A stretch of DNA of 11,789 nt, taken from contig JAGVKR010000728.1 in assembly GCA_020050375.1 (NCBI GenBank), positions 1-11,789 of the forward strand, given 5' to 3'. Below the pieces are notes generated by a model. That model ran no database searches. It was not told the DNA's origin and saw nothing but the letters and a program-made list of their open reading frames with translations. The DNA comes from Planctomycetales bacterium (lineage in GTDB: Bacteria; Planctomycetota; Planctomycetia; Planctomycetales; Planctomycetaceae). The translations under genes and the position numbers were made by a program. Shown here piece by piece: positions 5,470-11,789 of this stretch (its first letter is position 1; each line of letters starts with the position of its first letter).

Positions 5470-6615
5470 ATGTCACGCAAGAACAAGAAACATCGAGAAA
5501 TCCCCGCGGCGCTACGCGTCCCTCCCGCCGAGCAGTTGCTGATCGACGACCTGCCGACAGTCGAGGAGCAGCGCATTCTGTGCACAACGCTTGGGCGCGG
5601 CCAGTTCGCTGCCGAGGCCGGTCGTCGACTGCCCGCCGCGCGGATCATTTTGCATGTTTTCGATGCCTATCTTGCCGAAGAATCACGGCATTTCGTGGTG
5701 GCTCACACCTCACACCTCGAACCCGAAGCCTTCCTCGAAGACGGAGCAAACTTGTCCGTCGCGACGGCACAGAACGTTGAGATCGTATGCACGGCCGATT
5801 TTCCGGAGAGCGAGTTCGATCTGGTGGCGCTCACGGTCGATCCGCGCGGCGAGGCTGAACTGACGCGCGATCTGCTGCAAACCGCTCACGAGCGCTTGCG
5901 TTTGGGGGGCCGGTTGCTTGCGGCGACGTCGAACGACGAAGATCAATGGCTGCACGATGAATTGCGAAAGCTGTTTCCCAAGGTGACGCGCTGCCCGACG
6001 GAAAAGAAGGGGGTGCTGTACCGGGCGACGAAAACGGCGACGCTCAGGAAACTCAAGCAGTTCGACTTCGAGTTTGCGTTTCGAGACAGAGAGCGACTGA
6101 TCAAGGGGGTCAGCCGGCCGGGAGTGTTCAATCATCGCAATCTCGACGCCGGCGCGCGGGCCCTGATCAATACAATGCAGTTCGGGGACACGGCGCGCGT
6201 GCTCGACATGGGTTGCGGCAGCGGGGCCGTGGCGTTCGCCGCCGCCTGTCGCGGAGAGAATGTGGCCGTGGTCGCGATCGATTCGCACGCGCGGGCGATC
6301 GATTGCACAGAGCGTGGCGCCGTTCTCAACGGGCTCACAAATGTGTCAACGATTCTGAATGCCGACGGGGAGACCGGAGCAGCGGGCACATTCGATCTGG
6401 TGGTCGGGAATCCGCCGTATTATTCTGACTTCCGCATCTCCGAGATCTTTCTGCAGGCGGCGCGGCGCGCGCTGAAGCCGGGGGGTACAGTTTTGATTGT
6501 GACGAAAGCCCTGGCGTGGTATGAGGAGCGGATGCCCGAGCTGTTCGACGACGTGAAGCGTCACCAGCACAAGCTGTACACAGTGCTCGAGGGCCGCAAG
6601 CCCATTGCGAACTGA
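5470..6615 (+). CDS. RsmC/RlmG-like methyltransferase (MTS domain)
   Basis: 381 residues from ATG 5470 (MSRKNKKHREIPAALR); the frame stays open upstream through the repeat and the previous gene, so earlier starts are rejected. The N-terminal half (about 20-200) is a degenerate Rossmann-like domain without an SAM-binding motif. The C-terminal half is an active-looking MTS methyltransferase: FSRPGVF-like KGVSRPGVFNH near 215, motif I VLDMGCGSGAVAF (244-256), an acidic end of beta2 (VVAID, about 268) and the catalytic NPPYY (314-318) typical of exocyclic-amine N-methyltransferases. The duplicated arrangement and size match RsmC/RlmG (m2G1207 of 16S or m2G1835 of 23S rRNA in E. coli), and I cannot say which base is modified. 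There is no ribosome binding site, and the gene follows a 94-bp inverted-repeat element. It may be co-transcribed with the RlmI-like gene. Confidence 0.87.
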   Translation: MSRKNKKHREIPAALRVPPAEQLLIDDLPTVEEQRILCTTLGRGQFAAEAGRRLPAARIILHVFDAYLAEESRHFVVAHTSHLEPEAFLEDGANLSVATAQNVEIVCTADFPESEFDLVALTVDPRGEAELTRDLLQTAHERLRLGGRLLAATSNDEDQWLHDELRKLFPKVTRCPTEKKGVLYRATKTATLRKLKQFDFEFAFRDRERLIKGVSRPGVFNHRNLDAGARALINTMQFGDTARVLDMGCGSGAVAFAAACRGENVAVVAIDSHARAIDCTERGAVLNGLTNVSTILNADGETGAAGTFDLVVGNPPYYSDFRISEIFLQAARRALKPGGTVLIVTKALAWYEERMPELFDDVKRHQHKLYTVLEGRKPIAN

Positions 6616-6630
6616 GGCGCAAAACAATCC

Positions 6631-6797
6631 CGCATCCGTCTGATCCGCGGCATCTGTCGTATCCGTAGTTTCTCCGGCTGAATCAGCACCGATTGTCCCC
6701 GTGGTTTGCGGAACGCATGAAACACAAACGAATGTCGATCTTCCGCCGAATGAAGGGAATTGCGGATACGACAGATGCCGCAGATTGAACGGATACG
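6631..6797. repeat. 167-bp inverted-repeat element, 35-base ends
   Basis: The ends 6631-6665 and 6763-6797 are inverted copies (30 of 35 positions), with a perfect 19-base core (GCGGCATCTGTCGTATCCG at 6647-6665, complement at 6763-6781). A spacer of 97 bases separates them. A further direct copy of the core, CGGCATCTGTCGT, lies at 6874-6886, just before the next gene. No transposase-like frame is inside. It may be a non-autonomous miniature element or a cluster of dispersed intergenic repeats. Together with 6798-6912 it fills the space between the methyltransferase and the YiiX-like gene, where I see no confident promoter. Confidence 0.65.
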
Positions 6798-6912
6798 ATT
6801 TGGTGCCGATGTCGTCAGGATATTTGAACCGCTGCTTCATGGCTTGCGTTATCTCGAGCGGGGCTTTGTCAATCGGCATCTGTCGTGGGAAACGTTTTCC
6901 AGAGGGCGATTC

Positions 6913-7599
6913 ATGTCCTGGATTCTCGTCGCGGCTCTGGTTTCTTCAGCACCTGCGTCCGGCACGACGCTGACGATCACCTCGGCGCAAGCCGCAGAGT
7001 TCGTCGCGGCTGAGTTGTCGAGTGGCAGCCTGATATTCAGTCAGGGAGACTGCCTGGCGGTGAAGGTCTTCACGGCCAGTCGCTACACGCACGTTGGGGC
7101 GGTTGTGGAACGCACGGGTCAGATTTTCGTCTACGACAGCACAGGCGGGGCAGGGGTCCGCGAACTGCCCCTAGCCGAGTATCTCGCCTCGCAGGGGAAG
7201 GCAACGGTGTCGGTGTATCATCCCGAAACGCCGTTGTCGGCCGGGCAACGGGAGAGTATCGAAGAGCATCTCATCAGCCAAGTTGGCCGGCCGTATTCGA
7301 TCAGACACCATTTGACCGGAAATCGTGCCGAGGGTCTGCACTGCGCCGAGTACGTGACCGATGCGTTGATTGCCGGGGACGTGCTGAAAGCCGAACGCCC
7401 CGCGCGGGTGTCGCCGGCAAGTCTCCGGCAAGGCATCGAACGCAGCGGCCTTTACACACACGTCGTCACGTTGCAAGTCGAGCCCGAAACGAATCATCCC
7501 CCGGCTGACGCCGGTTGGTGCGGCCGGCTCTGGTTCGATACTAAGGCGTGCAGCCGCACTTGCTATCGCAAGTTGAGCGGGTGGTTTTGCTGCAAGTAG
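6913..7599 (+). CDS. Secreted YiiX/YebB-like permuted NlpC/P60 hydrolase
   Basis: 228 residues from ATG 6913, chosen because AGAGGG (6901-6906) lies 6 bases upstream and the protein then begins with a signal peptide (MSWILVAALVSSAPASG). The permuted papain-like order is visible: His60 in RYTHVGAVV comes first, then VYDSTGGAGVRE, and Cys144 in LHCAEYVTDAL comes last. This is the reverse of classical NlpC/P60 and typical of the YiiX (PF05708-like) group. Such enzymes are proposed to cleave amide or thioester bonds in peptidoglycan or lipids; the substrate here is unknown. The signal peptide predicts action in the periplasm or on the outer surface. The C-terminal tail after about residue 205 is odd: five cysteines (WCGRLW, ACSRTC, FCCK) in 25 residues, giving possible disulphides or metal binding. 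No partner gene is adjacent. Confidence 0.78.
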   Translation: MSWILVAALVSSAPASGTTLTITSAQAAEFVAAELSSGSLIFSQGDCLAVKVFTASRYTHVGAVVERTGQIFVYDSTGGAGVRELPLAEYLASQGKATVSVYHPETPLSAGQRESIEEHLISQVGRPYSIRHHLTGNRAEGLHCAEYVTDALIAGDVLKAERPARVSPASLRQGIERSGLYTHVVTLQVEPETNHPPADAGWCGRLWFDTKACSRTCYRKLSGWFCCK

Positions 7600-7675
7600 A
7601 AATAGATCGGGCGACGCGAAGAGGCAAAGCAGCGGCGATTGTCGTTACTGACGGGATGACTCGGCGTTGATCGCG

Positions 7676-7695
7676 TCACTACTCACTACTCACTC
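7676..7695. repeat. Heptad repeat TCACTAC, about 2.8 copies
   Basis: TCACTAC at 7676-7682 and 7683-7689 is followed by the partial TCACTC at 7690-7695. On the minus strand the repeat includes the TGA stop of the redoxin-fold gene (7692-7690), so the repeat forms the junction of that gene and the convergent intergenic gap. Confidence 0.5.
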
Positions 7696-9048
7696 TTTCT
7701 TCTTCTGCTCCCGGATCAGCTTCACCAGCACTTCGTCGAGTTGCTGGAGCCCTTCATCGGGGTTGATCTTGTAGAAGCCGGTGTGGTAATGGGCGATTCG
7801 GCCGTCCGGTCCGATGACGACCCACAGCGGAAGCTTGGCTCCGTACTTGCGCGGGTCGCCGAATTTCGCAATCAGCTTGCCGTCGTCGACGGCAATCCCA
7901 TAGCTCAGGTTCATGAATTGCTTGAGCCGCTGAATCGACTTGAGCGCGGGTGAGAAGGCCTGATCGTCGCCGAGCCGGCCGTCGACCGCCACGCCGTAGA
8001 TCTGCACGCCCAGCTTGCGCCGTTTGCCGGAAAGAAAATCGAGATATCCGACCTGGCCGTAGGGCTCGACCAGGGGTTCATTCTGGTATTCCCAGAAATG
8101 CAGCACGGTGATTTGGCCCTTGAACGCCTCTTCGTCAACGCGCGTTTTGTCGGTGAGGTTGAGCGCGAACGCCGGCGCCGCCTTCCCGATGAGTTTATCG
8201 GCGAGGCGTGCGACTTCGTCGGTCCGTTGCAACTGTCCTTTGACATCTTTGCCGATCGCCGAGACAAGCGCGCTGAACGGGGTATCGGCAGAGTCCTTTT
8301 GCAAAGCGGCGAGTGCGTCACCGGCCGACTTCAACTGGGCTTCGTTGAGCTCCGGACGAAACTCGTTCTCGCCGCGCTGCAGGTCGGATTGCAGCTTCAG
8401 TAGTGCGGGAAGGGCCTGGGTGTCGCGCGTGAGTTGCTGCTCGTCGAGGGGTTTGATGGCGTCGAGTTGCATCGTGAGCACGTGTTCGTCCCCCTGGCCG
8501 ACGAAAACACGCTCTTCAAGGGCCACGACGATCGGCGCTTCGGCGTCGATCCAGAGCGTGCGTTTGCGCCCGAAGCTGGTGGAAACCTGCACCTGCCAGG
8601 CATTATGGTCCTGAACTTTCGCCTGCTTGACGACTTCCCACGCTTCTTTCCCGTCGTTCCACGTTGCACCCGCTTTCAATTGAGGCGCGTAACCCACGAT
8701 GGGCAAGGGAAGCGGGACGACGATCGGCGTTCCTTCGTATTCGTAAAGGAGACGAATCGCGCCTTTCGAGGCCGGCTTGAACTGGTCGTCAAGCCCGATG
8801 GAACCGAAGCGCTCGGGCCAGCCCCAGCCGCCGCCGCCGCGCTCGCTCACGAACCAGGCAATCCGACGAGCGTCTTTCGGCTCGCGATTGACAGCGCAGT
8901 AGAGGCTGAACCGTTTGACTGCGGCGCCGTCGGCCGCCTGCCCCGCCTTGCTCAGTGCGCCCGTATACCGCAATTCGACGGCTGGCGATTCATTGAAAGG
9001 ATTGGCAAGTATTGGAAGCGCGAGAAACGGCAGGAGACAAGCGGACAT
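7690..9048 (-). CDS. Secreted TlpA-like thioredoxin-fold protein lacking the CXXC motif
   Basis: 452 residues from ATG 9048-9046. The in-frame start at 9147 would add 33 residues before the signal peptide (MSACLLPFLALPILANP), so I prefer 9048; its binding site is weak. Residues 16-285 are a large unrecognised region, beta-rich first (LRYTGAL, RIAWFVSERGGGGWGW, RKRTLWIDAEAP), then helical (about 195-285). Residues about 288-452 are a redoxin/TlpA-like fold: GKAAPAFALNLTDK, VLHFWEYQNEPL (315-326), GVQIYGVAVDG, and LPLWVVIGPDGRIAHYHTG with the cis-Pro. Where TlpA proteins have FWAxWCxPC the sequence reads FWEYQNEPL: both cysteines are replaced (Asn323, Leu326). The only cysteines in the protein are near the N-terminus. 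A disulphide-exchange role is therefore ruled out for this domain; a structural or binding role is inferred. I recall similar cysteine-less proteins in planctomycetes. Confidence 0.75.
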   Translation of the reverse strand: MSACLLPFLALPILANPFNESPAVELRYTGALSKAGQAADGAAVKRFSLYCAVNREPKDARRIAWFVSERGGGGWGWPERFGSIGLDDQFKPASKGAIRLLYEYEGTPIVVPLPLPIVGYAPQLKAGATWNDGKEAWEVVKQAKVQDHNAWQVQVSTSFGRKRTLWIDAEAPIVVALEERVFVGQGDEHVLTMQLDAIKPLDEQQLTRDTQALPALLKLQSDLQRGENEFRPELNEAQLKSAGDALAALQKDSADTPFSALVSAIGKDVKGQLQRTDEVARLADKLIGKAAPAFALNLTDKTRVDEEAFKGQITVLHFWEYQNEPLVEPYGQVGYLDFLSGKRRKLGVQIYGVAVDGRLGDDQAFSPALKSIQRLKQFMNLSYGIAVDDGKLIAKFGDPRKYGAKLPLWVVIGPDGRIAHYHTGFYKINPDEGLQQLDEVLVKLIREQKKKE

Positions 9049-9438
9049 CAGGGGGATTTCCGGTAAGGATACGGGAGGGCAGGGGAGTCTTCGTGGGAAT
9101 TCGGGGTGTGCGGCGCATGGCGTAATTCCTCGACATGCAACGCTCAAAACCAGCTTATCAGATGAAACAGGCGACGCCTATTGCACAGCCGTCGGTGATG
9201 GGTCACAGCGGGGGAAGGGCCTCTGCGACGCCACGTACGGCGAGGCTCCGCCGCGTGCCTCGATCTTTTGTTGACACTTAGGGTTGCGCTATCGAGAACC
9301 GGAGTCGTCGTGCCGGTGGACGACGTTGACAGCGTTTCGGCGGCCCCCTACCCTAGAAAGAAACCCCTGTCTTAGACCGGTTCGATTCTCCGGCGGCTGT
9401 CCACCGCCGAGCATGTCTCGATCAGGAGCGATTCCGCT
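9049..9438. other. Divergent intergenic region between the redoxin-fold and adaptor genes
   Basis: These 390 bases separate two divergent genes. The left 100 bases could instead be read as an N-terminal extension of the minus-strand gene. The region holds a possible minus-strand -35 (TTGAGC, near 9150-9155) without a good -10, and a stem-loop CGAGGC/GCCTCG (9241-9246 with 9257-9262) followed by ATCTTTT. A TTGACA at 9272-9277 has no matching -10. The best plus-strand promoter is at 9326-9354 and a GC-rich hairpin follows at 9391-9409. I see no gene here. Confidence 0.5.
9326..9354 (+). promoter_or_regulatory. Candidate promoter for the adaptor-kinase unit, TTGACA-17-TACCCT
   Basis: A perfect -35 (TTGACA, 9326-9331) is followed after 17 bases by TACCCT (9349-9354), a weak -10 matching only T, A and final T. 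The expected start near 9361 would give an 80-base leader containing the hairpin CGGCGG/CCGCCG (9391-9396 with 9404-9409, 7-base loop), just ahead of the AGGAG site at 9424. Confidence 0.4.
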
Positions 9439-10614
9439 ATGCCGTTTCAATGCGCGCGCCTCTGGTTCAGGGGCCTCATCCCGAGCATTTTTGTTGCACC
9501 GAGCTTTTTGCTGGCGGTTGCAGGCACAATCCAAATGCGGGCTGCCGCGGCGCAGCGCGACGATGAGGGAGGGGCCAAAAAGCCGTCCGCGGGCGAGCAG
9601 GAAGTGGTCATCAAGCGCGAAGCTCTCAAACTGACCGATCCGAAGGTGTACCGCGTTTCCATGCATCTGCAGGCGGTTCGGACGCTTGCGTTGACGGCGC
9701 CGGTCGACGGATGGGTCCGGACGGTGTCCGTCAAACCGCAACAGAAGCTGACCCAGCAGGCCGAAGCCGTTCGACTGGATGACAAACGGTGCGAACTGTT
9801 GCTGAAACGGGCCAGCGCCGGTGTCCAGGCGGCTGTGCTGGAAAGAAAAATCGCGCAGGGGAAAAACGACGTCGACCTTCTGGCCCTCGCCGAGGCTCGA
9901 TTGGAAGGCGCGCAAGCCGATCTCGACCTGGCGAAGATGGAGCTCGAACGGATGGTGATTCGCGCGCCGTTCAATGGCGAAATCGAGAGAGTCGCTGCCA
10001 TCGAAGGTCAATTCGTCAGGGCAGGGGAGCGGCTCGCAACGCTGATTGACACCTCGAAGCTGTTTGTGGAAGTCCCGGTCGAGCGCGCCGCAGCGACTCC
10101 CGGCGGGTCAATCGAGATTAAGGTCGAAGAGACCACGGTCAAAGCGAAAGTCGAAGCGGTCATCGCCCTGGGGACGCAGTTCGACGCGCTCCGGGAATTG
10201 ACGACTTCGCCCGCGTCAGCGCTTGTGAGCATCGACAATGCGGCAGGCACTTTTACCGCGGGCCAGACCGTCTACTCCGACCTGATCCCATTGGCGCCCG
10301 TCACCGTCGCGCCCTCGGTGGCGATCAGCAACCTGCCCGATGGCAACCGCAAGCTGCAGGTCCTGCGTGAAAACGTGGTTCGCGATTTGTCGGTGCGGAT
10401 CTTGGGCAAGGTCGGGACCGAAAGTGTTTTTGTCTCGGGGCGGTTCAATGACGGCGATGAGGTGATTGTGAGTTCGACGCGGCCCCTGGTCGACGGCACA
10501 CCGCTGCGTGCGTTGTTGGCGGGAGCCACATCCGGGACGAACCGAGGCCCGGCCGGTCGTAACGAAGCCGGGCCTGCAGGCGGCACCGTGAAAAAACCGG
10601 GCGTCGGTTTTTAG
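9439..10614 (+). CDS. HlyD/RND-type membrane fusion (periplasmic adaptor) protein
   Basis: 391 residues; ATG 9439 has AGGAG 10 bases upstream. A hydrophobic N-terminal segment (about 12-38, FVAPSFLLAVAGTIQ) is a signal peptide or membrane anchor. The barrel-sandwich (lipoyl-like) halves flank a short coiled-coil hairpin: LTAPVDGWVRTVSVKPQQKL (about 83-102), charged helices ERKIAQGKNDVDLLALAEARLEGAQADLDLAKMELERM (about 131-170), then VIRAPFNGEIERVAAIEGQFVRAGE (about 173-198). A beta-barrel domain (FVEVPVER...VKAKVEAVIAL) and a membrane-proximal domain (about 290-365, VAPSVAISNLP, LGKVGTESVFVSGRFNDGDEVIVS) follow. The last 30 residues are a Gly/Pro/Ala-rich tail. These adaptors link an inner-membrane pump to the outer envelope. 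No RND, ABC or MFS pump gene is visible before the window ends; the next gene, 30 bp on, is a Ser/Thr kinase. Confidence 0.86.
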   Translation: MPFQCARLWFRGLIPSIFVAPSFLLAVAGTIQMRAAAAQRDDEGGAKKPSAGEQEVVIKREALKLTDPKVYRVSMHLQAVRTLALTAPVDGWVRTVSVKPQQKLTQQAEAVRLDDKRCELLLKRASAGVQAAVLERKIAQGKNDVDLLALAEARLEGAQADLDLAKMELERMVIRAPFNGEIERVAAIEGQFVRAGERLATLIDTSKLFVEVPVERAAATPGGSIEIKVEETTVKAKVEAVIALGTQFDALRELTTSPASALVSIDNAAGTFTAGQTVYSDLIPLAPVTVAPSVAISNLPDGNRKLQVLRENVVRDLSVRILGKVGTESVFVSGRFNDGDEVIVSSTRPLVDGTPLRALLAGATSGTNRGPAGRNEAGPAGGTVKKPGVGF

Positions 10615-10644
10615 ACCGCTTCGCTCGACCAGGAGACTGATGAC

Positions 10645-11789
10645 GTGTCCAACGACAATCTGACGATCGGCAAGTACAAGCTGGTGAACTGCCTGGCAAC
10701 AGGGCAGCACAGCCAGGTTTGGGAAGCCATCGATAACGAGACGACGCGCCGGGTGGCAATGAAGATGCTGCTTCCCGAAGCGCTGAGCGATCCCGATCAA
10801 CTGGGTTCGCTCAAAAGCGAATTCAAGATCGGGTCTTCATTCGAGCACCCCAATATCGTCAAGTATCACGAGCTCGAAGCCAAGGGAGGATTGCTCGGGA
10901 AGGTCAAGCAGGCCTACTTCACGATGGATTTATTTTCAGCCCAAAACCTGAAAGGCTGGTTCCACAACGACCTGCGCGGCGTCCACATTCGCATCAAGCG
11001 GCTGGTCGAGCTGTTGTCGGTCGCGCTCGAGCACGTGCACGAGCGGGGTTGGATCCATCGTGACATCAAGCCCGAGAACATTCTCATGTCCAAGGCGGCG
11101 GAAGTCCGATTGATCGACTTCTCGCTCGCGAGCCGTGCCGCCACGACATTATCGAAAGTCTTTGCGCGCAAGCAGGCGACGGTGAAGGGGACTCGAACCT
11201 ATATGGCCCCGGAGCAGATTCTGGGGAAGCCATTGACCGTTCAGACCGACATTTACAATCTCGGCGTGACGTTGTTCGAGCTGCTGACGGGACAGGCCCC
11301 GTTCGCCGGTTCGACCCCCAAGGAGATTCTCATCAGGCACGTGGGGGACCGGCCCCCTGATCCGAGCTCGATCAATTCCAACATCACTCCCGAAATGGAG
11401 CGAGTGCTGCTGCGGATGTTGTCGAAAAAGCCCGCCGACCGGCAGAAATCCATGTCGGAATTTATCGTGGAATTTCGCAATGTGAATGTCTTCAAGGAGC
11501 CCGTCCTTGAGGAAGTGGCCCTGACCGAGGAGCAACAGGCCGAGGAAACGCTCAAGAAGGTGCTGGGGGGCGCGCTCGACAGTCGGGCTGATGCCCTGCG
11601 AACCAAACTCGGCGTAGCCGCGCCGGCCGCTCCCAAAAAACCCAAGCCGAAAGCGAAGCCGGCCGCCCCCAGTCCGCCTCCCGCGCCGCCGCAACAGCCA
11701 CAAATGATGCCCGGCATGATGCCGCAGATGCAGCCGATGATGCCGCAACACCCCATGCCGATGATGCCGTATCCGATGCAGCCGATGTA
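10645..11789 (+). CDS. Ser/Thr protein kinase with Met/Pro-rich tail (3' end cut by window)
   Basis: The start is GTG 10645, with AGGAG (10631-10635) 9 bases upstream; an ATG at 10640 is out of frame. The window ends after codon 381 with a partial TA, so the stop is not seen. A bacterial Hanks-type kinase domain spans about residues 8-270. It has a degenerate glycine loop LATGQHSQVW (17-26), ATP Lys40 (VAMK), alphaC Glu59, the catalytic loop HRDIKPEN with Asp140, Lys142 and Asn145, metal-binding Asp158 in DFS (not DFG, 158-160), and APE (188-190). All catalytic residues are present, so activity is likely despite the changed Gly residues. A Pro/Ala/Lys linker (about 328-350) leads to a Met/Pro/Gln tail: 12 Met in residues 354-381. 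No membrane segment is seen in the visible part. It lies 30 bp after the adaptor gene, so the two are probably one operon. Confidence 0.9.
   Translation, partial: MSNDNLTIGKYKLVNCLATGQHSQVWEAIDNETTRRVAMKMLLPEALSDPDQLGSLKSEFKIGSSFEHPNIVKYHELEAKGGLLGKVKQAYFTMDLFSAQNLKGWFHNDLRGVHIRIKRLVELLSVALEHVHERGWIHRDIKPENILMSKAAEVRLIDFSLASRAATTLSKVFARKQATVKGTRTYMAPEQILGKPLTVQTDIYNLGVTLFELLTGQAPFAGSTPKEILIRHVGDRPPDPSSINSNITPEMERVLLRMLSKKPADRQKSMSEFIVEFRNVNVFKEPVLEEVALTEEQQAEETLKKVLGGALDSRADALRTKLGVAAPAAPKKPKPKAKPAAPSPPPAPPQQPQMMPGMMPQMQPMMPQHPMPMMPYPMQPM

Noticed and set aside
9049..9147. ATG 9147 as the start of the redoxin-fold protein
   Set aside because: It would bury the hydrophobic signal peptide behind 33 residues rich in Pro, Arg and Cys; the start at 9048 gives a standard signal peptide.
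9241..9268. Stem-loop followed by TCTTTT as an intrinsic terminator
   Set aside because: The stem is only 6 bp with a 10-base loop, and no plus-strand gene lies upstream for it to terminate.
9272..9277. TTGACA as a second promoter for the adaptor gene
   Set aside because: No -10-like hexamer is found at 16-18 bases downstream.

Overview
The window (about 60% G+C) looks like chromosomal DNA of a member of the Planctomycetota. No rRNA or other marker gene is present, so this is inference from content: secreted proteins of a planctomycete type, a Ser/Thr kinase with an N-terminal catalytic domain, a thioredoxin-fold protein of planctomycete type, and intergenic spaces full of short hairpin repeats. 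No complete mobile element, tRNA, rRNA or CRISPR array is visible. Family names come from motifs read by eye; no search was run.

Layout, left to right. The 3' part of a gene for a hypothetical protein with a PEGA-like C-terminus is open to the left edge (2-964). A hairpin and a near-perfect inverted pair of REP-like hairpins follow (994-1120). On the minus strand comes a gene for a secreted protein broken by a one-base frameshift (2301-1106). Going right on the plus strand there are a DUF2064/TIGR04282 glycosyltransferase-like protein (2426-3118) and a stand-alone response-regulator receiver (3296-3766). Next is a non-coding stretch with a strong sigma70-type promoter, several nested inverted repeats and a terminator-like hairpin (3801-4034). 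Then come two RNA methyltransferase genes, RlmI-like (4146-5363) and RsmC/RlmG-like (5470-6615), separated by a 94-bp inverted-repeat element.

The right half holds a second inverted-repeat element (6631-6797), a secreted YiiX-like permuted NlpC/P60 hydrolase (6913-7599), a minus-strand secreted thioredoxin-fold protein that lacks both active-site cysteines (9048-7690), and a two-gene plus-strand unit: a HlyD/RND-type adaptor (9439-10614) and a Ser/Thr kinase (10645 to the right edge). The kinase has a DFS motif in place of DFG and a Met/Pro-rich tail.

Functional links: the two methyltransferases probably both act on rRNA, and the adaptor and kinase are very probably co-transcribed. The other genes look like individually transcribed housekeeping or secreted proteins. 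I see no clear multi-gene defence or biosynthetic system. The best candidates for something undescribed are the promoter plus structured region upstream of the RlmI-like gene, the several repeat families, the cysteine-less redoxin protein and the adaptor-kinase pair.
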